Of a stretch of 64,000 nucleotides of DNA, positions 27,077-37,206 are shown piece after piece; positions within the stretch are counted from its first letter, which is position 1; every line of letters begins with the position of its first letter. The stretch lies in IMG/VR virus record IMGVR_UViG_3300031758_000004, positions 62,001 to 126,000 of that record. The stretch is one strand, 5' to 3'. Below the pieces are notes generated by a model that was not told the DNA's origin, searched no databases, and was given only the letters and a program-made list of their open reading frames with translations. The DNA comes from a virus. The translations under genes were made by a program, and so were the position numbers.

Positions 27077-27098
27077 ATCTTATATATTAAGATATGGG
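27072..27098 (-). promoter_or_regulatory. Perfect 11-bp hairpin enclosing the endonuclease start codon
   Basis: CCCATATCTTA / TAAGATATGGG, perfect arms around a 5-base TATAT loop. Read on the minus strand, the second arm contains the ATG (27076-27074) and the promoter-like word TTAATATATAAG covers the end of the first arm and the loop. Long read-through messages would fold over the start; a message begun at the internal motif would not. Confidence 0.8.
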
Positions 27099-27144
27099 TT
27101 GTTCATTTCACCTTACCTTAGAATTATCTATTTGATACTATCTA

Positions 27145-29013
27145 TTATTTTAATAGATCCTCTAATTGTTCAACAGTAATAACTTCTACTCCCAAATCAA
27201 GAGCCTTTTTCTCTTTAGAAGAACCAGAACCAATCGCTTTCATAACTAAGTGTGTTGTGTTTTTACTAACACTACCACCAATTTTACCACCACGAGATTC
27301 AATAACCTCTTCTAATTCTTTTCGACGAACTCCTGTGAATACAAACTGCTTACCTTCTAAGTCATTAGAAACTTGTACTACTTCAACTTTCTCAGAAATA
27401 GTAACTGGTAAATCAGAAATAAACTCGAAGAACTTATCATAATTATCAACATAAGTTTTAGCAGAAATCTCAGCAAATCCTTCAATTTCCATAACTTTTC
27501 CAACAGTAGGTTTTTCATTGAAGTGTTCTAACAGAGCTAACTTTTTACTTCCTAATCCAGAGAAGATGCCAGTAGCGTGTTGTAATTTAGATAATTGAAC
27601 ACCAGTGATAGACTTTTGAATTGAGTCATAAACAATTTTAGCTTTACGTTTACCAAAACGATCAATCTTTTCTAAGTTTTCTACTTTAAGATTTAAAATA
27701 TCTTTAATAGTTTTATAACCAGCATCCCACAATTGTGTGATAACACCTTCTGAAACATTATCAGCTTCTAATATCTCAAAGAAAGCGATATTCTTTTTTA
27801 ATTTTTGCTCTTCTGTTTCAGTTAATGTGATTAACTCAATACCAGCCTCATTCCAATCAATCTCAACACCTTCGATAGTTGGTAAAACAAATTCAACTGT
27901 TTCTAATACGTCAGCAATAATTGGAATAACCATACCACTACGTTTAACAACAACTTTAGCACCAACTCCCAATCCCATATCTTTTACGAAACGAGCGTTA
28001 TTACCAGTTACATTAGATACAGTAACTCCGTCTAATTTAACAGGTTTGATATGTAATACCGGTTTTAATAAACCTTGTTTAGAAATATTCCAAGTAATAC
28101 CAATTACTTCTGTTTCAGCTGATTGCTCGAAACTTGGGTGTTTGAATGCTCTTGCGAATACTGGGTTACCTGATGAAGTTTCACGACCTAATGATGATTG
28201 TGTTGCTAAGTTATTTACCTCTAAGATAATACCATCAATCTCATATTCTTCAGACCATTCTTTAAATAAAGAGATAAGTAATTCTTCTGTTAAATCTAAA
28301 ATGCCACAAACATGATAAGGTACTTTTACTTTTTGATTCTCATTTAATTCATCTAATATTTGTTGTTTAGTGGTGAAATGATTTCTGAATTTTGATGATG
28401 GAATAGCACCATATTTAATAAAGTTACAATCTTTTAAAGCTTCTCTCGCATCTGGTGAGTTGATAAGACCAGCCACGAAGTTTCTTGGGTTAGCATAATC
28501 ATTTGAGTATTTATCGATAAATACTCGTTTAGGCATAATAACTTCACCATAACTATGTGAGAAAGTAATAGGTGCGAAAGGATCTATATCATTTTCAATG
28601 TCATATAACTTGTTTCCTATAAGTTTATAGTGTTCATTTGATTTTTGACCATAAACACCATCTCCACGAGTGATAGCATCACCGTTGTTTTCTTCATCTT
28701 TACATAAAGAAAGACCATCATATTTAGGTGTACAGATAATTTCAACAGAGTTTGGGATAAGTTTAAGACGTTGCCAGTCTTTAATTTCTTCTAAAGACTT
28801 AATTTTGTTCATAGAAGCCATTGGAATAGGTAGACGAGTTTTTCTCGTTTCGTCAAGAATTTCATGTCCTACAACAGATAACAATTCATCATCTGGTGAC
28901 ATATCAGATAACTCTTCTACAAGAATATCATATTCTTTATCAGACATAATTGGTTTTCCAATTCTATATGCCTCGTTTGCTTCTTTAATCTTATTCTTTA
29001 ATTGTTCTATCAT
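27145..29013 (-). CDS. ligA: NAD-dependent DNA ligase
   Basis: A 622-residue NAD-dependent ligase. Visible parts: the Ia-like N-terminal (SDKEYDILVEEL), adenylation domain with nucleophilic Lys97 in CTPKYDGLSL, the ITRGDGVYGQ and YANPRNFVAG motifs, EIDGIILEVN, the OB domain (SKQGLLKPVLHIKPVKL, GAKVVVKRSGMVIPII), helix-hairpin-helix repeats (NLEKIDRFGKRKA, FSGLGSKKLA) and a C-terminal BRCT domain (KQFVFTGVRRKELEEVIES). The four-Cys zinc finger normally found after the OB domain is absent; that stretch contains no Cys. It joins nicks in phage DNA replication. It is about 50 residues shorter than bacterial LigA, matching that loss. Confidence 0.96.
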   Translation of the reverse strand: MIEQLKNKIKEANEAYRIGKPIMSDKEYDILVEELSDMSPDDELLSVVGHEILDETRKTRLPIPMASMNKIKSLEEIKDWQRLKLIPNSVEIICTPKYDGLSLCKDEENNGDAITRGDGVYGQKSNEHYKLIGNKLYDIENDIDPFAPITFSHSYGEVIMPKRVFIDKYSNDYANPRNFVAGLINSPDAREALKDCNFIKYGAIPSSKFRNHFTTKQQILDELNENQKVKVPYHVCGILDLTEELLISLFKEWSEEYEIDGIILEVNNLATQSSLGRETSSGNPVFARAFKHPSFEQSAETEVIGITWNISKQGLLKPVLHIKPVKLDGVTVSNVTGNNARFVKDMGLGVGAKVVVKRSGMVIPIIADVLETVEFVLPTIEGVEIDWNEAGIELITLTETEEQKLKKNIAFFEILEADNVSEGVITQLWDAGYKTIKDILNLKVENLEKIDRFGKRKAKIVYDSIQKSITGVQLSKLQHATGIFSGLGSKKLALLEHFNEKPTVGKVMEIEGFAEISAKTYVDNYDKFFEFISDLPVTISEKVEVVQVSNDLEGKQFVFTGVRRKELEEVIESRGGKIGGSVSKNTTHLVMKAIGSGSSKEKKALDLGVEVITVEQLEDLLK

Positions 29014-29037
29014 AATACAAATATAATAAAATTATTA

Positions 29038-29259
29038 TTAAATTCTTAATTGATTTAATTTATAATCTCTAGTTTCTCTAATCTTTTCTACTCCTTTTAA
29101 GTGTTTTAGTTTAGTTTTATATGAAGCTGCGCAAGACTTTGAACAACAAAGCCCCCATCCTCTTTTCAAATTTCTTTTATCTGGTATAAAACTAGATTTA
29201 CAATAAAGACAGAATGACTCTTCTTTTTTACTTTTAGCTTTATCAAATAAATTCTTCAT
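29038..29259 (-). CDS. Small zinc-finger protein, 73 aa
   Basis: A basic protein with CLYC, then CCSKSC about 20 residues later (C-x2-C ... C-x3-C), followed by a Lys/Arg-rich tail. The pattern resembles the 44-residue protein at 19017-19151 and is typical of small nucleic-acid-binding zinc ribbons in phages. It is 24 bases upstream of the ligase gene on the same strand, so the two are probably co-transcribed; its own upstream region is divergent with the structural operon at 29335. Confidence 0.7.
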   Translation of the reverse strand: MKNLFDKAKSKKEESFCLYCKSSFIPDKRNLKRGWGLCCSKSCAASYKTKLKHLKGVEKIRETRDYKLNQLRI

Positions 29260-29301
29260 TCTACAAATATATGAAAAATTTTACATGAAAGAAAGCATTT
29301 T

Positions 29302-29313
29302 TTTAATATATAC
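29302..29313 (+). promoter_or_regulatory. Putative phage promoter motif TTTAATATATAC
   Basis: The full motif, its last base exactly 22 bases before the ATG at 29335. The same 22-base spacing is seen for the minus-strand copies before 41220 and 52000. A purine-rich GAAAGAAAG lies just upstream. Confidence 0.68.
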
Positions 29314-29334
29314 TAAAAAATCAAATAGAATAAG

Positions 29335-32300
29335 ATGCCAATTCAAAGTTCTTTTCCTAAAGTAGCTGATCAGATATTAAACTTTAATAAAAATATTGTT
29401 GATATATTATCAAAGATAAATTCGATAACTACAACAACTGATCCTACTGTAAGTCTTCAAATATTTAATGAAAATGGTGTATTAAAAAACTATACACTAC
29501 CTAGTATTAATTCACTTAAATCTGAAATTGATAGACTAAATAATAATATCAATTCACTTTATAGTATTGATGTAACTGGTTCACTAATTCAAACTTCACC
29601 TAACTCATTTAAACGAGTTATAACAGTTGACTTAAATAGAGAGCCTAATCCAATTAGTAGTTTAGGTTCAATAACAACTTTTAATACAACAAATAATTGG
29701 TTTTTTGACTCTATGTTAAATCCGATGTTAAATATTGAATTAGACTTAACTGGTCAAATTGAAGATAATGTTAGAAAAGTACAAATAAGAAGATATATTG
29801 TTGAATTTGCTAAAGATAGTGCTGGAAACTTTACTAACTTAGGTCAATCAGCTTTAAATAGTTTTAATACTTTATTTAGAGGTAATACAAATATTAATAT
29901 TACTGATTTTGAAAATTGGCATAGAACAACACCTGGTGTTGTGGATCCATTAAATCCACGTATTGATGAGCAAGTATTTGATTTAGATCCTAATGAATTA
30001 TTGTATGAAGGTCAATTCTCGGTTTTAAGAGTTGATGAGGATAGAATTAATAGAAAACTTTGGTATGTTTTAAACACATTAGATTATCTTGATATTTCTC
30101 TGAATCAAATTCAACAATTAAAAATTGGTAGTGAACTTATTGTTAACAGAGCTCAAACATCAACAAAGTATAGAGTTACTGAGATATCAACAGCTGATAC
30201 TAGTCCAAGAATAAGAGTTGAGAGAGTTGAAGGTTTAGAGGCTATTCCAATTGGTGTTGGAACTATGAAGATATATTCACCAATTGTTTATAAAAAGTCT
30301 GTTAGAGTTAGTATTGGTTATAATGAAAGAAATATAATATTTGCTAAACCAATAAATACTGAAAATCATTTACTTTCGAGAGAATGGTCTTTTGGAACTG
30401 GATATTGGTCAAATGATTTAAGATTAAGTGCTAATTCACCAGATGATGGTATAACAATGGAGCAGTTTTATATTGACTATGTTTATGATTATGGAACAGT
30501 TTTACAAGATTTAGTTGCTAAGAAAACACCTAATAAATTGGCTGGTACTCCGGTATCACCTACTCTTAATGCGACTAACTTTAAAGTAGTTCAAATAAAT
30601 AAACATTTAACTGATACACCAGATGCTAATTTGATTAAACAAAAACATAATTATCAACAAAGTTTAAAATCTCAATTAGAGCAAATATCTAAAGGTATTA
30701 TATCTAGAAATAGAACTTCTAAAGTATCAAGATTTAAATCAGAATCTCTAAGAGTAGAAGCTCAATTTGAAATAGAAGAATTGGGTAGAAAAAGAGATAG
30801 TATATCTAACTTATTAAATTCCACTACGAGAGAAATTTTAGATCTTAGTAGAACAAGTTTTAGTGAAGTTCAACCTGTATTTAGAATTAGAGGTTTTTGG
30901 AGTATACCAGAAGCTGTAATCACTAGAAGTACTAAACCACAAGAAATTGTACAATTTAGAGTTCAATATAGATATTTAAGTAAGGATGGTAAAGAAACAC
31001 CGGTTGAAACTTTCTCATTAGATAATACACAAACAACAGCAGCTTTCTCAAATTGGAATGAGTTTAAAACAGATGCTAGAAAACGAGTTTTTGACGCTGC
31101 TACTGGTGGATATACTTGGCAAATAGAAGATGTTACAAGTGCTGATACACCAAATATTAACCAAATAGATATTCCAATTAGAGCTAATGAGAGAGTAGAA
31201 ATTAGAGTTAAATCTATTTCAGAAGTTGGATGGCCTGAATCACCAGTTGAGTCTGAATGGTCGGAAGTATTAACTGTTGATTTTCCGGATGATTTAAATA
31301 ATGTTTTAAATGAAAATCAATTTATTTTACAAGAGGCTACCAAAGAAGATTTAAAAGTTTCTATGAATAGAGAGTTATCAGCTAAAGGTTTAGATGAACA
31401 CCTTTCTGATACAGTTACTATAAATAATAAAATCTTTCATCACGATTCTGATAAAATATTATCTGGATTTAAAGATGAGAATGGAGTAGCTTTAGATTTA
31501 TTTGAGTATTTACAAAAACTTGAAAATAGAATTAAAACACTTGAAGAAAAAATTACAAGAGCTAAGGGTGAACTTGAAGTTGTTGTACTTAGAAATAACC
31601 AAGAATATCCTGTTAAAAATGGTACAGAAATAACATTCAATATTGAGTGTGAAGATTATTTACAATTATTTAAAGGAACTGGTATACCAACTGGTAGAGT
31701 TTATGCTAATAATATTTATGTTATTAAAGATTTTCTTGTTAAATTAAGAAATAAATCAGCTGACTCACCACTTGGATTACTTTCAAATAAAACATATTTG
31801 AATAATGCTTCTGTTTATAACTCAAGTGCACCACAAATATTTTGGGTAAATGATAGAGATGAGTTGATTACAACTGAAACAACAGGACAAACAAGAACTC
31901 AGTTAAACTATCAGTATCTTTGGAGTGTTAATTACGATTCAATTACATCAAACTCCGTTCAAAAGCTTTCTGAAAATATTGGTAATACATTTAATAATAT
32001 TGGTAATAACTCTTTAACATCTGTTTTGGGATCTACTGAATTTAACTTAGGATATTATGAAACAACACCTTTGAATTTTGTTGGTAATAATAAATCTGTT
32101 TTAGATAGATCTAAGTGGATAGATAGAGCGGTATCGGTTAACTCAACAACTAAATTATTAACATCTGTTCATCCAGTTATTAAAAAATTAGAAAACATTG
32201 TTGAAACAAATTCTGATCAAGTTAAAAGTATTTCACCTGGAGAAGCTAATTCTGTTATAATACCAATTAATATTTATTTTAAAATGAATGCTTTGGATAA

Positions 32301-32577
32301 CAACCAACCTGGTTTAAATTACCAATACATAAATTTGAACAAAACAAGAAATACTGTTAAACACGTTAAAAAAGTTAAATTTTTACTTGATAATGAGGCT
32401 GATGGTAAAGAGTTTACGTTTACAATTAAGTTTAATATAAACAGAAGTAAAGTAATTAATTATCAACCAGACTTAAACATCGCTCCTTATATACAAAGAG
32501 GTGTAAATACAGATTTTGATATATTATCAAGTAAAGCAGCTAGATTTACTGATTTTACAAATACAAATTTCATATAA
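29335..32577 (+). CDS. Large structural protein with FnIII-like domain, 1080 aa
   Basis: A large Asn/Ser/Thr-rich protein of virion type. It has a helical N-terminus with heptad-like spacing (LKSEIDRLNNNINSL), a beta-rich body, a charged coiled segment at about 440-510, a fibronectin-III/Ig-like region at about 515-650 (FRIRGFWSIPEAV, RVEIRVKSISEVGWPESPV), a short coiled coil at about 722-750 (LENRIKTLEEKI) and a C-terminal beta domain. It starts the plus-strand structural operon 29.3-38.4 kb. A baseplate or tail-fibre hub protein is likely, but no exact family was recognised. Confidence 0.75.
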   Translation: MPIQSSFPKVADQILNFNKNIVDILSKINSITTTTDPTVSLQIFNENGVLKNYTLPSINSLKSEIDRLNNNINSLYSIDVTGSLIQTSPNSFKRVITVDLNREPNPISSLGSITTFNTTNNWFFDSMLNPMLNIELDLTGQIEDNVRKVQIRRYIVEFAKDSAGNFTNLGQSALNSFNTLFRGNTNINITDFENWHRTTPGVVDPLNPRIDEQVFDLDPNELLYEGQFSVLRVDEDRINRKLWYVLNTLDYLDISLNQIQQLKIGSELIVNRAQTSTKYRVTEISTADTSPRIRVERVEGLEAIPIGVGTMKIYSPIVYKKSVRVSIGYNERNIIFAKPINTENHLLSREWSFGTGYWSNDLRLSANSPDDGITMEQFYIDYVYDYGTVLQDLVAKKTPNKLAGTPVSPTLNATNFKVVQINKHLTDTPDANLIKQKHNYQQSLKSQLEQISKGIISRNRTSKVSRFKSESLRVEAQFEIEELGRKRDSISNLLNSTTREILDLSRTSFSEVQPVFRIRGFWSIPEAVITRSTKPQEIVQFRVQYRYLSKDGKETPVETFSLDNTQTTAAFSNWNEFKTDARKRVFDAATGGYTWQIEDVTSADTPNINQIDIPIRANERVEIRVKSISEVGWPESPVESEWSEVLTVDFPDDLNNVLNENQFILQEATKEDLKVSMNRELSAKGLDEHLSDTVTINNKIFHHDSDKILSGFKDENGVALDLFEYLQKLENRIKTLEEKITRAKGELEVVVLRNNQEYPVKNGTEITFNIECEDYLQLFKGTGIPTGRVYANNIYVIKDFLVKLRNKSADSPLGLLSNKTYLNNASVYNSSAPQIFWVNDRDELITTETTGQTRTQLNYQYLWSVNYDSITSNSVQKLSENIGNTFNNIGNNSLTSVLGSTEFNLGYYETTPLNFVGNNKSVLDRSKWIDRAVSVNSTTKLLTSVHPVIKKLENIVETNSDQVKSISPGEANSVIIPINIYFKMNALDNNQPGLNYQYINLNKTRNTVKHVKKVKFLLDNEADGKEFTFTIKFNINRSKVINYQPDLNIAPYIQRGVNTDFDILSSKAARFTDFTNTNFI

Positions 32578-32594
32578 TAAAAAATTTATAATAA

Positions 32595-35500
32595 ATGAAG
32601 AGTTTTGGTATTTTAAGAACAAATGTGGGTTTAACAACAAATGTTAAAATAATGGTTGATAGTCAATATAATCTTTCATTAGATAGTATTGATTCTGTTC
32701 CAGAATTGAAAAATTCTAAATATAAAAAATTATCATTTAATAAGAATAATTATTATGATGAATTAGTTCCATATTTATGGAAAGATTTACCATCTCAAAT
32801 AGCATACTCTATTAAATATGATAATGATAATAGCACAATGAGTAATGATTTTTCCAATCAATACGATGAGATATATCAATATGGCGCCAGAAATATTATA
32901 GATAATAAAAATTACTCAGAAGAGTTTGAGTATTTTGCACCACTTTATTTAATAAAAGATAAATTACCAAATGGATTTATAATATTTAGAGTTGATGGTC
33001 CTGGTCTTTTAGACTTAGATAGATTTAATTTTAAAAGAGAAATTATTAATAAATTTAAAACTGTTAAATTATTTGACTTTAGTAAAAAGACAAATTTAGG
33101 AGAGTGGTTAAATAATAACTTTGTTGATAACGATTTTTTTCCTGAATCTCCATTTGAAATGAGTTTTGATAGACTTGAATTCAGTGAGTGGAATGGTATA
33201 GATTATAAATCTGGTGGATATACAACTAGATCTTTGTTTTTAGATGATTTTTTAGAAAAGGAAAATGAGATTTTTGAATTTGAAAAATTCGTATTTGATA
33301 ACTATAAAGAATCAGGTACTATATTTCCTAATATATTGAACTTTTCATTCTTATTTGATGATACCCCAGCGACTGGTGATTTATTGAGAAAATGGTCTAT
33401 TAATAGATACTATGGATTTTATTTAAATGGAATGGATTTAGTTAAAACTATTTCTCCATATTCTACACCAAAATTAAAAAACGGAGTTAAAGTATTAATT
33501 GGTAATGTTTTAGAAAGTGTTGATAACCTATCACCTTTTATAGATGGATGGGATTCCAATAAAGAATATTACATTGAGTATTTAGGTCAATACTATAAAG
33601 TTGAAAAATTTACACAAGATATTAGATATAGTCTTTTTAACTCTAGAGTTAGAATTCCTTTAAACTTTAGATTTTTACCAAAAGTTGGATCACGTGGATC
33701 AGGCTTATTTGGTAGAACAGTTAATTCAATTCCAGTTTCGAGAAATTTATTCACCGATGAAATAATTACACCAATTGTTGATAAGTGGAGAATAATATCT
33801 TCAGTGGATCTATCGGGAAAAGAAAATTTACTAAATAAAAATACTGCTATAATTGATTCCAACAAAAGAATAGTTGATTATAGTGGTAATAAGATAGAAA
33901 TAGATGATTTTGAACTAGCAGATGTTTGGATTATAGAAATTGATGGGGTTTATCATAATATAATAAAAGAAGATGGTTATTTAAAATTGAATACTGATTA
34001 TGAATTTAATTTTAAAGAAAATACTTATACTTATTGGATTAATAAAAACGATCCTTCTTATACTAAAGAAGTTAGTTTTATATTAAATATAGGAGAAACT
34101 CCTAAAAAGTTTAATATTTATAGACTTAATTTTACTGATATTAAAGATTTTGATGATAGGATTGTTGATACTGAATATTCTAAATTTGAGTATGAGAAGA
34201 GAGATGAGATCACAAACACTGATGAAACAAAAATGTATTTTATCAATCTAAACGAGAGTCCGGCTTCTCCAGAAGACTTTGTGTATAAAAATGAAACTGA
34301 GAATATACCAATCTCATCTGAATATACGGCTAATCATGAGACATTTAAAATACAAGACAATGACTTAACACCTCTTTGGCGAAAAAACTCTGTATATTGT
34401 AGATGGGTTTACAATAACTCATTATCAGCTAATGACTATCCATATCTATTAAATAATTCTAAATTATTTGAAAGATTTAATAGAACTGCAAATACTTATG
34501 ATGCTGACTTAATTAGAAGTGAAAGAACATTAGATTATTTTTATACAATAAATTCATCTACCTTTTCTTATCTACATCATACATTACATGTTGAGAACAA
34601 TAATAATAATGGTATTGATTTAAATTTCTTTTTTGATTTTGATAAATATTTAGGAAAAGATACGTATGTAACTGGTACAAATTCTGTAAATCTATACAAT
34701 TTTGATTACTTTAAGTGGTTTTTTGAAAGAAAAACATCATTCTTAAATAATACGTTAAAGAAAAATGTTGTTAAGTATTCTTTATTTAATAGAGGTAGTG
34801 AAGATTATCCAAACTCAACTTTATTCAAGGGTATTAAATTTAGTTTATATGATGTTCAGGATATCAAAAAGAATAATGACGGTAATATTGATGTTATAAA
34901 TACTAGAAATACAAATAATTATGAAGACTATAAATTTAGTATTTTACTAACTTCGGATAGTAATAACATGGAGTGGGATATTATAGAGAATTGGGAAATG
35001 GAAAAAGCTTATGCTACCGGATCGATAGTCATTTATGATGATATATTATATCAATCTTTGGGTTATAATCAAATAAATGAACCATCTTATACATATAGAT
35101 ATTCTACATTACAAACTTCTGGTAGTGTAAATATTAAATCTAGTCCTTACTCAACTTTAATAAATACAAATGGTGTTAAAGTAACTAATATTTTAACCGA
35201 TTCAAAAAGAGATCAATATTGGTCATATTATTCAAATGAAAATTCCCCATTTTGGAATCCTTATAGATCTTTATTATCTGGATTAAGTCCCGATGTTAAT
35301 GGAGTTTCTAAATATACTGACAATACAATTATTTATAATAGTGGTGAGTGGTATATAATAAATTCAAATACATTCTCAAGTGTTGACTTTTGGAATCCTT
35401 ATAAGAGTTTACTATTTGGTGGAACTGGTAGTCATGCTAATGATTTTGTTGGTGATGAACAAAAAACACAATATGGTACTTTAAATGGATACAACAAAGG

Positions 35501-37190
35501 TTCTATTGTTATTTATAAGGGTGATTATTATGAATCATTAATTGACTATAACTTTCAAAAACCTGATTTTAATCAAGAAATAAGAGTCTATTCAAATCAA
35601 TATTTTGAATATGAGATAAATGAAGATTTTATAAGTCCGGTCTCTAAAAGTGGTATGACCTGGACAACAAATTGGAAGAAAATTGAATCTCTTCCAACAT
35701 CTATAAATCCTAAATGGTTAAAAATATCAGTTTGGAATCCAGGAACAGTATATGATTATAACTCATATGTTGTTCATGATGATATTGTTTTTGTTGGTAC
35801 TTTTTCAAATCCAGAAAATCAATTTATTAAAAATAATGAAGAGCCTGGTATATCTCTATATTGGAAAAGAGTTTATAGTATGGAACCTGATACTAATTTT
35901 GTTTATGGAACCTCATCAAATCCTTATATAATAATGAATGATGAAATATATAAAATTAAGTCAAATCCAAATAAAAGTACATTAGAAAATGGTATCAGAA
36001 TTTATGTTAATAAAAAATGGAAAAATGTTTTAGTAAATATTGTTGTAAATGATAATACACTATCAAATTTAGAAAATACTGATAGAGATGATCTTTATAA
36101 ATCTATCTATTCTAAATTATCTGCTAAAAACTTTATAGATTCTATAAATAATTTAACAAATAAATATGATTTTACCGACTATGTTAAATATATTGTTATT
36201 GATGAGAATTTAAATATTAAGGAATATGACTATAATAATATTGAACAGTTACCATTAATTATATTTGCTGATAAACCAAGATCAACTTATTTTAAAATGA
36301 ATTCTTTATTAAAATATCCTATAAATGTCGAAAAGTTAAAATCAAAAAAGAATTTAAATAATGGATTTATAGATAATTTATATAATTTAAATTACTATAA
36401 TCAAACACCAGTTGCAACGACAATAGTAGAGAATTTGAGTGAGACACCGGTATTATCTTTTATGCACGGTATTAGAAATCAAGTTAATAGTTATGTTTAT
36501 AGATTTAGTGGTAATTATATGCCACTATTTTATGATATTGAGTTGTTTAAGAAGGATAATAGTACAAATTATAATGAGATACAATTCATATTCTATACTG
36601 AAATAGATGATGAGTTTACATTTACATTTGAAAAAGACGGAACTATTGTTGAACAAAACTATAATATTAAAGCTAATTCATATTATAATGATATTATGAA
36701 TATTTTGTATAACCAAAGTCTTTTTTCAGGAGCTGGATTTATATTTGAAGTTCTAAAAAAAGATGATAGTTATATTGATAATACTACTAATCAGAATTAT
36801 GATGTTTTATCAGTTAAATATAAGTCATCATTTGGGAATTTGAAGATTTCAGCAAAACAAACGGTTCCTACTTTGTTATTTGATATTTCAAATAGTTATT
36901 CCGATTCAAATATTACTTTTGTTTTATCAGCAACTTCTGGTCATCCACCATACGAGTATGCTTTTGGTTACAAATCTGGTACTTATAGCTCAGCATTATC
37001 ATCATTTACTAGTACTGTTACTTATACAGCTGATAAAACATTTGCTCAAAATAGTAATGATACTAAGATTTACTTTGAGATTTATACCAAAGATTTTTAT
37101 GGTATAACTTCTTCTAAGTCAATATATACAATAAACTCAAATACTGAAACAACAACAGTTGATAGTACTTTTTATTATGAGTTCTTTTAA
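32595..37190 (+). CDS. Giant structural protein with CBM5/12-like repeats, 1531 aa
   Basis: The largest gene of the window. The N-terminal 500 residues are mixed alpha/beta and unrecognised. Between about 800 and 1070 there are four short modules of the carbohydrate-binding CBM5/12 style, Tyr-x-x-Gly-Ser-(Ile/Val)-Val-x-Tyr-x-Gly/Asp-x-x-Tyr: AYATGSIVIYDDILYQS, NTIIYNSGEWYIINS, YNKGSIVIYKGDYYES and YNSYVVHDDIVFVG, with WNPYRSLL and WNPYKSLL linkers. The C-terminus ends in an Ig-like fold (VLSATSGHPPYEYAFGYKSG). A tail-associated host-surface-binding protein is probable. It starts 17 bases after its neighbour. Confidence 0.72.
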   Translation: MKSFGILRTNVGLTTNVKIMVDSQYNLSLDSIDSVPELKNSKYKKLSFNKNNYYDELVPYLWKDLPSQIAYSIKYDNDNSTMSNDFSNQYDEIYQYGARNIIDNKNYSEEFEYFAPLYLIKDKLPNGFIIFRVDGPGLLDLDRFNFKREIINKFKTVKLFDFSKKTNLGEWLNNNFVDNDFFPESPFEMSFDRLEFSEWNGIDYKSGGYTTRSLFLDDFLEKENEIFEFEKFVFDNYKESGTIFPNILNFSFLFDDTPATGDLLRKWSINRYYGFYLNGMDLVKTISPYSTPKLKNGVKVLIGNVLESVDNLSPFIDGWDSNKEYYIEYLGQYYKVEKFTQDIRYSLFNSRVRIPLNFRFLPKVGSRGSGLFGRTVNSIPVSRNLFTDEIITPIVDKWRIISSVDLSGKENLLNKNTAIIDSNKRIVDYSGNKIEIDDFELADVWIIEIDGVYHNIIKEDGYLKLNTDYEFNFKENTYTYWINKNDPSYTKEVSFILNIGETPKKFNIYRLNFTDIKDFDDRIVDTEYSKFEYEKRDEITNTDETKMYFINLNESPASPEDFVYKNETENIPISSEYTANHETFKIQDNDLTPLWRKNSVYCRWVYNNSLSANDYPYLLNNSKLFERFNRTANTYDADLIRSERTLDYFYTINSSTFSYLHHTLHVENNNNNGIDLNFFFDFDKYLGKDTYVTGTNSVNLYNFDYFKWFFERKTSFLNNTLKKNVVKYSLFNRGSEDYPNSTLFKGIKFSLYDVQDIKKNNDGNIDVINTRNTNNYEDYKFSILLTSDSNNMEWDIIENWEMEKAYATGSIVIYDDILYQSLGYNQINEPSYTYRYSTLQTSGSVNIKSSPYSTLINTNGVKVTNILTDSKRDQYWSYYSNENSPFWNPYRSLLSGLSPDVNGVSKYTDNTIIYNSGEWYIINSNTFSSVDFWNPYKSLLFGGTGSHANDFVGDEQKTQYGTLNGYNKGSIVIYKGDYYESLIDYNFQKPDFNQEIRVYSNQYFEYEINEDFISPVSKSGMTWTTNWKKIESLPTSINPKWLKISVWNPGTVYDYNSYVVHDDIVFVGTFSNPENQFIKNNEEPGISLYWKRVYSMEPDTNFVYGTSSNPYIIMNDEIYKIKSNPNKSTLENGIRIYVNKKWKNVLVNIVVNDNTLSNLENTDRDDLYKSIYSKLSAKNFIDSINNLTNKYDFTDYVKYIVIDENLNIKEYDYNNIEQLPLIIFADKPRSTYFKMNSLLKYPINVEKLKSKKNLNNGFIDNLYNLNYYNQTPVATTIVENLSETPVLSFMHGIRNQVNSYVYRFSGNYMPLFYDIELFKKDNSTNYNEIQFIFYTEIDDEFTFTFEKDGTIVEQNYNIKANSYYNDIMNILYNQSLFSGAGFIFEVLKKDDSYIDNTTNQNYDVLSVKYKSSFGNLKISAKQTVPTLLFDISNSYSDSNITFVLSATSGHPPYEYAFGYKSGTYSSALSSFTSTVTYTADKTFAQNSNDTKIYFEIYTKDFYGITSSKSIYTINSNTETTTVDSTFYYEFF

Positions 37191-37206
37191 AATAAATATA
37201 TAGATT

